From Promethearchaeota archaeon (GTDB lineage Archaea; Asgardarchaeota; Thorarchaeia; Thorarchaeales; Thorarchaeaceae): a stretch of DNA of 64,000 nt. Under the pieces are notes generated by a model. It worked only from the letters and a program-made list of their open reading frames with translations, did not search any database and had not been told where the DNA came from. The stretch spans positions 158,136 to 222,135 of the forward strand of contig WJMJ01000046.1 in the NCBI GenBank assembly GCA_014728035.1. The letters run 5' to 3'. Of this stretch, positions 27,999 to 36,679 are shown piece after piece. A program made the position numbers and the translations under genes. The stretch's first letter is position 1. Each line of letters starts with the position of its first letter.

Positions 27999-28310
27999 AT
28001 GACACAGAGAGCCAGAATTCGTCTTTCAAGTACTAGTACAGAACATCTAGATGGAGTATGCAATCAAATCAAACGTATAACACGAAAAACAGGTGTACGT
28101 ATGTCAGGACCAATCCCACTTCCTACTCGTAGAATGGTCATTCCTACAAGGAAAACACCATGTGGTGATGGATCACAATCCTGGGACAAATGGGAGATGC
28201 GAGTTCACAAAAGACTCATTGATATCGATGCAGACGAGCGTGCAATACGTCAGATTATGCGTGTAAGAATACCAGACTCTGTTTACATTGAAATTGAACT
28301 TACAGGATAA
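27999..28310 (+). CDS. rps10: Small ribosomal subunit protein uS10
   Basis: Ribosomal protein of 103 residues with the typical start [21 protein letters not shown] and the loop [36 protein letters not shown]. It binds 16S rRNA in the head of the small subunit. The frame is open to 27969, but the family start is the ATG at 27999. A TATA-like CTTTTTAT at about 27941 would place transcription start near 27966. It stands apart from the EF-1A operon in which uS10 is often found. Confidence 0.95.
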   Translation: MTQRARIRLSSTSTEHLDGVCNQIKRITRKTGVRMSGPIPLPTRRMVIPTRKTPCGDGSQSWDKWEMRVHKRLIDIDADERAIRQIMRVRIPDSVYIEIELTG

Positions 28311-28380
28311 AAGAAAAAGCACAAACCATTTGTGCATAGAATCCTATTTCTTTCTGTAATATCATGAGGAGTCATATCCT

Positions 28381-30204
28381 GTGTGTGGAATTATAGCAGT
28401 AATACAGAAGAAAGGACAAGTTGCCCCATTTCTTCATCAAGCATTGAAACGTCTAGAATATAGAGGATATGATTCTGTAGGAATCACAACTATCAGTGAA
28501 GATCAACTCTTCACAAAGAAAGACAAAGGAAAAATCGATGAGGTCCATAAGAAACTTAACTTAGATAATTTACCAGGTAGTATAGGAATCGGACACACAA
28601 GATGGGCAACACATGGAATTCCTTCTTTATATAATTCACATCCACATTTTGATTGTTATGAAAAAATAGCTGTGGTTCACAATGGAGTGATAGACAACTT
28701 TTTGGAGCTTAGAAAGAAGCTTCTGAAGAAAGGTCATACCTTTGGCTCTGAAACTGATACCGAAGTCATTCCCCATATGATAGAAGATGAGATGAAATCA
28801 GGGAGTTCCTTAAAAGAAGCAATCAAAAATGTAACTGAGCGAATAGAGGGAACATATGCAATAGTTGCTATGTCAATTCACGAACCAGACAAAATTATCT
28901 GTACGAGAAATGGAAATCCATTAGTAATAGGAAAAAAGGAAGGTACATCATATGTGTCATCTGATATTCCAGCATTTCTTCCAATGACGAACAGTATGAT
29001 TCTACTGTTAGATGGTGAAATTGCTACATTGACAACTGACGATGTAAGAATTGAGAAGCTATCTGATGGCAGTGTTATCGAAAGAGATACTATCAAGATT
29101 AGCTGGACAGCAAGTCAAGCCCAGAAAGGTGGATTTCCACACTTCATGCTGAAAGAAATCCATGAACAACCAGACGCAATCAAACAAACACTACGAATTA
29201 GACCTGAAATGTTTGTAAAAGCAGCAAATACAATTCAAGAAGCAAATCGAGTGTATTTTCTTGCAATGGGAACCTCGGGACATTCCGCAATGGCCGGAAG
29301 GTATATGTTTGCCTCATCCTCAGGAATTGTACCTTCATTTGAACTAGCAAGTGATTTTACAGATATCATGTATGACTCTATTTCAGAAGATGATTGTATT
29401 ATTGCCATTACTCAATCAGGTGAAACAACTGATACGATAACTTCAGTAAAATATGCAAAAGAACATGGGGCAAAAATTATTGCTATAACAAATGTAGTTG
29501 GTAGTTCGATTACGAGAATTGCAGATCATACTATAATAACACAAGCGGGACCAGAAATAGGAGTAGCGGCAACAAAAACATTGATGGTGCAGTTGGCTGC
29601 ACTGGCACAGTTATCAATTCATACTGGACAAATAACCGAGTTTCGAACAAATGAATTTCTTATGAGAATGAGAGAAAACTTAGAGGAAGTTCCAGATAAA
29701 ATATCAAATATAATTGCTATCGAGGAAGAAAAAGCAAGAAGACTGGCAAGGATATACTATAACAAACCCAGCTTTCTATTCTTGGGTCGGGGCATATCAA
29801 TCTCAACTGCATTTGAAGGAGCATTAAAGCTAAAGGAGATATCTTATAATCATGCGGAAGGTTATTCGGCAGGAGAATCAAAACATGGTCCAATAGCACT
29901 TGTTGAGAAAGGATATCCAGTTATATTTGTTGCACCCAAAGATAGTACACATGGACGGATTATTGGAAATGTGATGGAAATGAAGTCACGTGGTGCTGAA
30001 ATTATCTCGGTAATAGAGGAGAGTGATTCAGATTTGCTTGAACTTTCAGATCATGCTTTCCAAATACCATCAGGAATTAGACACGAGTTCTCACCTATGG
30101 CATACGTTGTACCATTACAGCTCTTCAGTTACTATATGGCAAGAAGAAATGGATATGATCCAGACAAACCAAGAAACCTTGCAAAATCAGTCACAGTTCT
30201 TTGA
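28381..30204 (+). CDS. glmS: Glutamine-fructose-6-phosphate aminotransferase
   Basis: The enzyme makes glucosamine-6-phosphate, the entry to amino-sugar and glycan synthesis. It has 607 residues: an N-terminal glutaminase domain with the nucleophile Cys2 directly after the start (MCGIIAVIQ), RLEYRGYDSVG and GHTRWATHG, then two SIS sugar-isomerase domains (GTSGHSAMAGRY; SQSGETTDT; the C-terminal KEISYNHAEGYSAGESKHGP). The start is GTG, preceded by GAGGAG. N-glycosylation of the two Asn-rich surface proteins nearby would need such precursors, though this link is inference. Confidence 0.95.
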   Translation: MCGIIAVIQKKGQVAPFLHQALKRLEYRGYDSVGITTISEDQLFTKKDKGKIDEVHKKLNLDNLPGSIGIGHTRWATHGIPSLYNSHPHFDCYEKIAVVHNGVIDNFLELRKKLLKKGHTFGSETDTEVIPHMIEDEMKSGSSLKEAIKNVTERIEGTYAIVAMSIHEPDKIICTRNGNPLVIGKKEGTSYVSSDIPAFLPMTNSMILLLDGEIATLTTDDVRIEKLSDGSVIERDTIKISWTASQAQKGGFPHFMLKEIHEQPDAIKQTLRIRPEMFVKAANTIQEANRVYFLAMGTSGHSAMAGRYMFASSSGIVPSFELASDFTDIMYDSISEDDCIIAITQSGETTDTITSVKYAKEHGAKIIAITNVVGSSITRIADHTIITQAGPEIGVAATKTLMVQLAALAQLSIHTGQITEFRTNEFLMRMRENLEEVPDKISNIIAIEEEKARRLARIYYNKPSFLFLGRGISISTAFEGALKLKEISYNHAEGYSAGESKHGPIALVEKGYPVIFVAPKDSTHGRIIGNVMEMKSRGAEIISVIEESDSDLLELSDHAFQIPSGIRHEFSPMAYVVPLQLFSYYMARRNGYDPDKPRNLAKSVTVL

Positions 30205-30247
30205 CGAGTTTATATTCTAAGGCTCGAAAAAGTAGTTAGTGGAGCTA

Positions 30248-30496
30248 ATGCAATTAATTCAACTATTAAGTCCTTTAACAGATTTTGTCAATCTAATCAC
30301 AGGCTATTTCATTGAAATTTGGGATTTTCTTATATTTATTGGAAGTGTTTCAGCAGTAATGGTGGTATTATCAGGAGCGATATTGTGGTTCACAAATTTC
30401 AATGAAAAGAAAGGGAAAGGTCTGGTATTTAGCGGAATTCTATTAGCACTCGTTGTCGAATATTTCATTCTGTATCCACCAGAGTTTCTAATCTGA
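30248..30496 (+). CDS. Small two-helix membrane protein, VirB2/TrbC-like layout
   Basis: An 82-residue protein with an amphipathic start, a first membrane helix (LIFIGSVSAVMVVLSGAILWF), a short basic loop (NFNEKKGKG) and a second helix (LVFSGILLALVVEYFILY). This order, with Gly-rich helices and a positive loop, is like VirB2/TrbC pilin subunits of type IV secretion systems, but the resemblance is architectural. A GTGGAG Shine-Dalgarno sequence precedes the ATG at 30248; GTG at 30239 is the alternative start. It lies 35 bases after glmS. Confidence 0.5.
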   Translation: MQLIQLLSPLTDFVNLITGYFIEIWDFLIFIGSVSAVMVVLSGAILWFTNFNEKKGKGLVFSGILLALVVEYFILYPPEFLI

Positions 30497-31708
30497 TCAA
30501 ATTAATTGCTCTCCAATTAAAATTAGAGTGTCCATCAACTTATCGATATCAGTAATGGAATTATAACAATGGAGGGAAATCTGAATAATCCCTTCAGGAT
30601 TAAGTGATCTAATAAGTGGATGAGCACACAATAGACCACTACGAACATAGATGTTGGATTCATCCAGAAATAGAGCCACATCATGACAATTAATCGAGTT
30701 ATCAGAACCAATGCTAAGACCAAATATTGTTCGTGTGTCATAATGGGAACCGTACATGTTCACAATATCAGTTTCATCTATTCGATTGGTCAGGTGATTT
30801 CTCAAATGAGACATATGTTCAAAGAACCCATTCTTTCGGAGGAAATCAGAGTATTCTAGTCCAGCTCCAAGACCAATAATCCCTGGAACATTTAAGATTC
30901 CAGTTTCGAATTTGTCTGGTTGAAGTGCGACATCAAAAGAACCAAGTCTAACATCAGAAACACTAGAACCACCAAGAATACCGGGATATATTTCTCGGCC
31001 TAGCTCTGAATCTATGCATTGTATTACAACACCAGGAGGACCAAAGAAACCAATATTCCCAGAAAACAAACAAATATCTGCACCAAACGAAGACAAGGGT
31101 TTTTTAGTAAAACCAATCGATTGGGTCAGGTCTGAAATCAGTACTGCATTGAAATCACGAGTCATTCGTGATACCATATCAACAGGGTTGGGATTCCCAG
31201 TACCCAACATAACATGAGACAAAGCAACTATTCCAGTACTATCATCAATTTTCTCATATAATGAATCTAATTCTATTTCTCCAAATTCATTTACGCGAAC
31301 AAAATCAACTTCGAGCTTCAGTATTTTTGCCAGATGCATCAGTGGAACAGAAATCGAATTTTCTTCCCCTTCTGAAATAATGATTTTCTTCTTTCGATTT
31401 CCAATCCAATCAAATCCTAAGCAAAACGAAGTGATAGATGATGCAATGGAATTATTAAATGAAATTCGGGATGAATCAATATCCAATAATTCAGCAAGTT
31501 TCATTCGAGTACTTTCAACTTGGTTCCCACCCTGTACAGCTAAAGAATAGGCTCCACGTCTAGTTGAAATTACGGTATTTTTTAGAAAGTTACTTACAGA
31601 ATCAGCAACAATATCAGGAACCAAGGTAGTACTTGCTGAGTCAAAGAAGGCCAAAGATGGATTGTTACGTAATATCGAAAAATCGGATCGGATATCAAGC
31701 TCGCTCAT
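30497..31708 (-). CDS. Class V aminotransferase/cysteine desulfurase-like protein lacking the PLP lysine
   Basis: The whole 403-residue chain aligns by pattern with SufS/CsdA-type cysteine desulfurases: FDSASTTLVP near the start, TRRGAYSLAVQGG, a middle ISDLTQSIGF (for the D-Q pair) and RSGLLCAHPL with a Cys in the mobile loop. The PLP-binding SGHK motif, however, reads SGNIGFFGPPG, so the Schiff-base lysine is replaced, and the His that stacks on PLP (EHHAN region) reads EGEENS. It is therefore probably not a normal desulfurase; it could be a scaffold or use another chemistry. The frame is intact, so it is not a recent pseudogene. Confidence 0.75.
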   Translation of the reverse strand: MSELDIRSDFSILRNNPSLAFFDSASTTLVPDIVADSVSNFLKNTVISTRRGAYSLAVQGGNQVESTRMKLAELLDIDSSRISFNNSIASSITSFCLGFDWIGNRKKKIIISEGEENSISVPLMHLAKILKLEVDFVRVNEFGEIELDSLYEKIDDSTGIVALSHVMLGTGNPNPVDMVSRMTRDFNAVLISDLTQSIGFTKKPLSSFGADICLFSGNIGFFGPPGVVIQCIDSELGREIYPGILGGSSVSDVRLGSFDVALQPDKFETGILNVPGIIGLGAGLEYSDFLRKNGFFEHMSHLRNHLTNRIDETDIVNMYGSHYDTRTIFGLSIGSDNSINCHDVALFLDESNIYVRSGLLCAHPLIRSLNPEGIIQISLHCYNSITDIDKLMDTLILIGEQLI

Positions 31709-31761
31709 AATACTGCACTCGTAAGTATGTTATTCGATTTCTTTTAATACAAATATATAAT

Positions 31762-32778
31762 TTGATATTTCTGATTGTCTTGTTTAAGAATATAGTTGAA
31801 AGTTATTTAATAACAACAAAGGATAAACTAATTTTTGAAGTCAAAGGAGTTTTGCATCCTTCAGAACGAATAATCGCATATCTGAGATATGTTCCAATAG
31901 ACATAGGCAAAAACAAAGCTTCAACAACAAAATATAGAAAAATAGTTCACTTGCCAGAAAGAACAGCATTTTTGAAAAAGCACTACCCAGAATATATATG
32001 GTATCACAAAAAAACAAGAAGACAATACCAATCAGTACCATATGAATACATACAAGCTGTTCATAATCCAAAAACATTTCTGAAACATCTTAGATTAAAA
32101 CCATCAAGAAACAATACAGATGAAAAAATAGTTCAGCTAACGGATTTACTAGTTCATGTATCAGGGATAAATTATGAAGATATTGGCATAACTGGGTCTC
32201 ATCTGGTGTATCTTTCAAATAATGAATCAGATATTGACCTCACGATATTTGGTAAAGAAGCATGTTTACAATTCTACAATTCAATTGATAAGATATTCAC
32301 TTACGAGGATATTCAAGCTTATGAGGATAAAGCATTAGAACAACATGTCAAATTCAGATGGCCTAAACTAGAAAGATATCAAACAAAGCTTCAAGAAATT
32401 GAAAAACAAAAGAAACTCCAAGGGTTCTTCAAAGATAAAGAATTCTTTATCAGGTTGGTTATGAATCCTGAAGATATACCATATCAATTTGATGATTTTG
32501 AGATCATCTCACTGGGAAGGATAGAAACAACATTACAAATTCAAGACCACCAGAAGGCAATATTCACTCCAACAGAATACGAAATAGTACCAACAGAACC
32601 TGAAATTTCAAAGGTAATCAGTTATCGGAGTAGATTTTGTGAACAGGTAAGGAAGGGTCAGTATGTCAAAGCTTACGGAAGATTAGAAAGAGTATTGAAT
32701 TTGGATAACAACATAACATCATACCAATTAGTTTTGGGAGAATCTAATGAAGATTACTTGATACCAATTGAAAAATAA
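31762..32778 (+). CDS. Predicted archaeal nucleotidyltransferase
   Basis: A protein of up to 338 residues with the polymerase-beta-type motif GITGSHLVYLSNNESDIDLTIFG, in which GS and the D-x-D metal ligands are visible (about residues 143-165). The rest matches the archaeal-specific group of predicted nucleotidyltransferases without known substrate. The start is uncertain: TTG at 31762 or 31780; a TATA-like AATATATAAT at 31752-31761 would put transcription start close to 31780, favouring a leaderless shorter form. It precedes the 480-bp noncoding region with origin-like elements. Confidence 0.65.
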   Translation: MIFLIVLFKNIVESYLITTKDKLIFEVKGVLHPSERIIAYLRYVPIDIGKNKASTTKYRKIVHLPERTAFLKKHYPEYIWYHKKTRRQYQSVPYEYIQAVHNPKTFLKHLRLKPSRNNTDEKIVQLTDLLVHVSGINYEDIGITGSHLVYLSNNESDIDLTIFGKEACLQFYNSIDKIFTYEDIQAYEDKALEQHVKFRWPKLERYQTKLQEIEKQKKLQGFFKDKEFFIRLVMNPEDIPYQFDDFEIISLGRIETTLQIQDHQKAIFTPTEYEIVPTEPEISKVISYRSRFCEQVRKGQYVKAYGRLERVLNLDNNITSYQLVLGESNEDYLIPIEK

Positions 32779-32810
32779 CAGAAAACATCAATTCGCACCA
32801 TTAACAAAGA

Positions 32811-33241
32811 TTCACAAATCAATATTGTGAATGGCGCCTTATTTGTGAACCATCAAAAATAAAAAGACCCCATAACCCTCAAAAACTTATTTTCTGTAAT
32901 TTAAAAGCCGGTTACCATTGTGAACAAAGACACCCCTTTGTTTCCAGTGGAAAAACGGTTAAAGAGATATGATACAGTGTATAATGTATTCACAAAATAC
33001 ATAATACTGTGAAGACCTAACAGAATGGAGAAAAGCATTATTATTGAAAATAGAGCAATATAAGAGCCCCATTATAAATATTAATGATTAATATCGCATA
33101 TTTACTGATAAAAAGATAGAACTAGCCACAACATAGCTATGTACGAATTATCAGGCCAATACCCTCATACAGCGTATTGACATATTCACACTTATTAGCA
33201 AACAAATAGTAAGTCATTGTGAATGAAGAATTATTTGTGAA
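32811..33241. repeat. TTGTGAA iterons in the 32.8-33.26 kb noncoding region
   Basis: The gap between the nucleotidyltransferase and winged-helix genes (32779-33259) holds seven exact copies of TTGTGAA or its complement, starting at 32811, 32825, 32843, 32918, 32989, 33217 and 33235. Two pairs are spaced 18 bp. The pairs lie in a duplicated 26-bp element (32824-32849 and 33216-33241), ATTGTGAATG-N5-TTATTTGTGAA, which is identical outside the five central bases. Copies at 32811 and 32825 face each other. The second element ends 19 bases before the winged-helix start codon. Confidence 0.75.
32931..32952 (-). promoter_or_regulatory. Origin recognition box-like element ORB1
   Basis: Read on the minus strand this is a dyad TTCCACTGGAAA followed by CAAAGGGGTG, the layout of archaeal origin recognition boxes bound by Orc1/Cdc6. 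It matches ORB3 at 37163 in 19 of 22 positions and ORB2 at 37017 in 17 of 22. It lies among the TTGTGAA iterons. Confidence 0.7.
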
Positions 33242-33259
33242 TAGTGCTAGGTGAACTCT

Positions 33260-33910
33260 GTGACTGATGAAGGAAAAACAAATTATGTGTATGAATTTAC
33301 CTATAATTCAGGTCCAGGTCTCAGAGAGATATTTCAATGTAAATATGTGCAACCAGATGAAGCTCTTAATAGATTTCGCAAAATACTTGCACTTACCGAA
33401 AAACCATTCGACTTCAAAATATCAATCTTTGATGAGTCTACAAGGGAAGAATCAAGCTTTCAGGTAAAAGGAAGTGTAGAAGAAATGTTTCAGAAATTCA
33501 AGGTATTTCTTGAAACAAGTACGGGATATGTATTTTCGGTAGTATCTACAGACGAGATGTATCAGGATATAGAAGTAGAAGAATATGATATAGATACCAT
33601 GAGTAATTTTGATAAAATGCAAATGATAATCTATGCGTCTTTTAAACATGGAAAATTTTCATCTCTTGATGTTACAGAGATATATGAAGACACCTTCAAA
33701 GAGGACCTTCCAAAAAGTACTGCATCAACATACCTCAAAAGAATGTGGGAAGATGGTAAGGGACATCTTGAACGTCACGGTAATCGAACAGGATACACAT
33801 ATCGCTTAAGAACAGAAATGCCTGAAGTTCAAAGAGAGGTAGATCGAGCAGATGAGATACTTGCAGCAATTCAAATTAGAGCAAGTAAATCGACATCTAC
33901 TCGACGGTAA
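33260..33910 (+). CDS. Winged-helix protein of unknown function, origin-adjacent
   Basis: A 216-residue protein I do not recognise. The first ~110 residues are a beta-rich domain (YVYEFTYNSGPGLREIFQCKY...). Residues around 115-190 look like a winged helix: MQMIIYASFKHGKFSSLDVTEIYEDTF, then STASTYLKRMWEDGKG and a wing GNRTGYTYRL. I take the GTG at 33260 because AGGTGA lies 5 bases upstream; GTG at 33251 overlaps that site. The duplicated TTGTGAA element right before the gene may be its own operator. An array of TAWTACANN units overlaps the stop codon. Confidence 0.55.
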   Translation: MTDEGKTNYVYEFTYNSGPGLREIFQCKYVQPDEALNRFRKILALTEKPFDFKISIFDESTREESSFQVKGSVEEMFQKFKVFLETSTGYVFSVVSTDEMYQDIEVEEYDIDTMSNFDKMQMIIYASFKHGKFSSLDVTEIYEDTFKEDLPKSTASTYLKRMWEDGKGHLERHGNRTGYTYRLRTEMPEVQREVDRADEILAAIQIRASKSTSTRR

Positions 33911-33924
33911 TACAAATAATACAC
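33907..33924. repeat. 9-bp-period array, 2 units (fills intergenic gap)
   Basis: GTAATACAAATAATACAC: two TAATACANN units exactly 9 bp apart, occupying the whole 14-base gap between the convergent winged-helix and saccharopine dehydrogenase genes. Confidence 0.75.
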
Positions 33925-35241
33925 TTAACTTAGTGGAGAAGTTACCTCGATCAATTCTATATTCTGACGTTTTAGCTCCGAGAGTATCGGTTCGTAGATT
34001 TCTGGAAGAATTGGTCTATGAACACCAACAAGGTCAATTTTTCCTTCAAGTATCATTCTACTAGCAATAGCTACAGGTAGTGCTACTGTTCGAGACATTG
34101 AAGAATCACCGTTTGGTATACCATAATCAATCATAGTAGAGGTAATCAATTCTTTTCGATTGTCATATCGTGCATGAAATTCATGATGCATGACAATCAT
34201 ATCCCTTTCACCTTTTGCATATTGAAGTTTCGCTTCAAAGAGATAACAAAGTGCATCTAAATTGGTGTCAACAGAAGAAGGAATCTCGAGTGTATCAAAG
34301 AGACCTAACCACTTGAAACGATGGATAACATCATCGTCTTGATCTAATCCAAGAGTATTTGCAGTCGCTTCAGTAACATCTCCATCAGAATGAACAAGTT
34401 CTTTCATCAAATCTAAGTAAGTCATGTCTTCAAACGAACGTTCTTCTAGAGAGAGTAGCCCGAGGTCAGAAATTTTTTTCAGTGTCTTGCACCAACCAAT
34501 GTTACGGAATGTACCCCGCAGCATTGTCTTGGTTTCAGGAATAGAATAGATGTCAATATACGAAAGGCTGTCTCGATTAGGATACCCTTCGAAAACACCC
34601 ATTCCAGGGACCTCCATTTCTTCGCAATTATCGAATAATTCAGATCCTGGAATTGTAACCTTTTTGCCATCCAGTAAAAATTGAGCATCGTTACGGCCAG
34701 CAAGTAGAACTCCTCTCGGACTCCATGATAATTTGTATCCAAAAGGATTGTTATTACAATCAGGTGCGGGAAGGCCTCCTGTAAATGAGGTAAACCGAAT
34801 TATTTCACCTCCATTGTTATGAACAGCATCGATAATCTTCATTGCACTCATGTGGTCAATTCCTGGATCGACACCACATTCATTTAATAAAAGAATTCGA
34901 GCATTTCGAGCGGCTTCATCCAGTGCTTGCATTTCATCAGAGATGTAAGAAGTGGTGCAAAAGTGCTTCTTATGTTTGATAGCAACCTTTGCAGCTTTTA
35001 CATGAAAGGTATAAGGGAGTAAGGAACAAACCAAATCCACTTGACCTGTAAGCTTATCAAGAAGGTCATCATCTGTCTTAATGTTAAAGGCAATAGATTC
35101 TGCATTTTCCAAACCCTTGATTAACTGGTCTGCTTTTTCCTTAGTACGACTTGCAACAATAACATGAAATCCGTGTTCAGAAAGATACTGGACATAAGGT
35201 CTTGCAACAAGTCCCGCACCCAGGCACAATATGTTCTTCAT
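33925..35241 (-). CDS. Saccharopine dehydrogenase, glutamate-forming (LYS9/AASS C-terminal type)
   Basis: A NAD(P)-dependent Rossmann enzyme of 438 residues with CLGAGLVARPYVQYL at the N terminus, SLLPYTFHVKAAKVAI, YISDEMQALDEAAR and NECGVDPGIDHMSAMK, the signature of the saccharopine-cleaving half of the AASS/LKR-SDH system. It should convert saccharopine to glutamate and aminoadipate semialdehyde. It follows the LKR-like gene by 2 bases in an operon; a GAGGAG Shine-Dalgarno sequence precedes its ATG. In animals and plants the two activities are fused in one protein; here they are adjacent separate genes. Confidence 0.85.
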   Translation of the reverse strand: MKNILCLGAGLVARPYVQYLSEHGFHVIVASRTKEKADQLIKGLENAESIAFNIKTDDDLLDKLTGQVDLVCSLLPYTFHVKAAKVAIKHKKHFCTTSYISDEMQALDEAARNARILLLNECGVDPGIDHMSAMKIIDAVHNNGGEIIRFTSFTGGLPAPDCNNNPFGYKLSWSPRGVLLAGRNDAQFLLDGKKVTIPGSELFDNCEEMEVPGMGVFEGYPNRDSLSYIDIYSIPETKTMLRGTFRNIGWCKTLKKISDLGLLSLEERSFEDMTYLDLMKELVHSDGDVTEATANTLGLDQDDDVIHRFKWLGLFDTLEIPSSVDTNLDALCYLFEAKLQYAKGERDMIVMHHEFHARYDNRKELITSTMIDYGIPNGDSSMSRTVALPVAIASRMILEGKIDLVGVHRPILPEIYEPILSELKRQNIELIEVTSPLS

Positions 35242-35243
35242 AA

Positions 35244-36563
35244 TTAATTCTCCTCAGTTCTAAGATATTCTTTGAGATATTCATATTGAGGTGTAAGTTC
35301 ACCTCTATAAACAATAATGGCATCTTTTAATTCACGACACAAGACGAGTTGGTCAAATGATTCTGTCAAGAAATTTGTTTCCGCCAAGGTAGGGATGAAA
35401 CGTAACAGACTATTACTAAAGGAGGTGGAGGATTCTCGTGGTAATTCACAAGGTAAATTGTCCACAGCCATTACAACAGGCCCATTTCCAGAAATACCAA
35501 TTTTTGATTTTGTTTCATCTATGAGATATGTGAAAGCTGGTTTATCAGGTTTGGTTGTTATCACAGTGAATTCTATTGCGCCTTCTACATCACATGATAT
35601 ATCGCCAACTACCCGAAGTTTTCGTGAAGTGTTATTCCAATGTTGCTGAATAAAATCAGTGGACACTAGACGAGGGTATTCATCAGTCCAGTAAATACAG
35701 TTCATAAGAACTGTAAGATGAGGGATATATCTTTCAAAGACTCCACGATATTTCTTTGAACCAAATTGATAGTAATGCGATAGATCAAATTCAGCTGTTT
35801 CATCAATAGGTTCAACCATATGTTCCTCTTTGAAGACACACTTGTATAACACGTTTTCATTGTCGGATTCCAAATCAAGCAACTGATCAGGTTCTATTCG
35901 AACGTGAGGAAGTATATCAAAAAGTTCCTGTGCACCCTTTGATACATTACCATATCCAGCAAAACCGACAACTAGCGGTCTAAGAAGATCAGGAAGTCCT
36001 AAGGAAGAAATTCGTTCACCCAAAGATACGAATTCATCTTTCAAGCGTTCAAGTGTACGACATTCCAGAGTTGTTTTCATGCCTTTGAAGGGATTGGGTT
36101 CAAGGCATTCATATTCTAAACGTTTCCCCAACACTCTAAGAGTGTCAGACATACCAGCAAAACCAGCCCAGTTTCCAAAGTAAATGAGTCGACGTCCAGA
36201 ATCATCCACAACACATTCGTAGTCAATAAGGGTAGAGCCAGAATCGATAATCTTTTGCAGCATTGGCATATTATAGTCCTGGCCTTTTATTGTATGACTG
36301 AAGAAGAGATAGACTTTATCGCGCTCGAAAAAGTCGTTTGGCATCTCTTTGACTCCAAGAATTATTGAAGCTTCACTTCCATGAAGTTCCTCAATTTGTG
36401 CGTTTGCTTCTAGAAATTCTTCGTGACTAAAAGCACGTTGATCACTAGGTTCGACAAGAAAGTCCAATTTCCTTTCTGAAACCAACTTTGCGACATGAAT
36501 TGGTACAACAGGTACCCGGGTCTCAAAGGGTTTTTCTTCTTTTCTCAGACCAAAAATATTCAA
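35244..36563 (-). CDS. Lysine-ketoglutarate reductase-type saccharopine dehydrogenase (AASS N-terminal type)
   Basis: About 439 residues of the alanine-dehydrogenase/transhydrogenase fold: IFGLRKEEKPFETRVPVVPIHVAKL (the substrate-binding KEEK...E.R.P region), YLFFSHTIKGQDYNMPML, IDYECVVDDSGRRLIYFGNWAGFAGM and the nucleotide-binding VVGFAGYGNVSKGAQEL. These are hallmarks of the LKR half of AASS, which condenses lysine and 2-oxoglutarate to saccharopine. I take the TTG at 36563, 7 bases after a GGAGG; the frame is open to 36578. Lysine catabolism would feed aminoadipate and glutamate to the oxoacid metabolism encoded next door by iorAB. Confidence 0.85.
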   Translation of the reverse strand: MNIFGLRKEEKPFETRVPVVPIHVAKLVSERKLDFLVEPSDQRAFSHEEFLEANAQIEELHGSEASIILGVKEMPNDFFERDKVYLFFSHTIKGQDYNMPMLQKIIDSGSTLIDYECVVDDSGRRLIYFGNWAGFAGMSDTLRVLGKRLEYECLEPNPFKGMKTTLECRTLERLKDEFVSLGERISSLGLPDLLRPLVVGFAGYGNVSKGAQELFDILPHVRIEPDQLLDLESDNENVLYKCVFKEEHMVEPIDETAEFDLSHYYQFGSKKYRGVFERYIPHLTVLMNCIYWTDEYPRLVSTDFIQQHWNNTSRKLRVVGDISCDVEGAIEFTVITTKPDKPAFTYLIDETKSKIGISGNGPVVMAVDNLPCELPRESSTSFSNSLLRFIPTLAETNFLTESFDQLVLCRELKDAIIVYRGELTPQYEYLKEYLRTEEN

Positions 36564-36639
36564 GATTTGGGCCTCCAATATGCCATTATTTCGACAAGCG
36601 CGTTGAAAATTACATACGCATTAAGCTTTCCGTTTAGGA

Positions 36640-36648
36640 GTAATACAA
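36640..36648. repeat. Single TAATACA unit upstream of lysine-degradation operon
   Basis: GTAATACAA, a lone copy of the unit found in the 9-bp-period arrays, lies in the promoter region between the divergent lysine-degradation operon and the small gene at 36680. Confidence 0.35.
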
Positions 36649-36660
36649 AGTCTGAAAATA

Positions 36661-36672
36661 GTACACATGTTC
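36661..36672. promoter_or_regulatory. Variant palindrome GTACACATGTTC
   Basis: A two-mismatch version of GAACACGTGTTC just before the start of the small gene at 36680. It may be a weaker site for the same protein. Confidence 0.35.
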
Positions 36673-36679
36673 CAATAAT

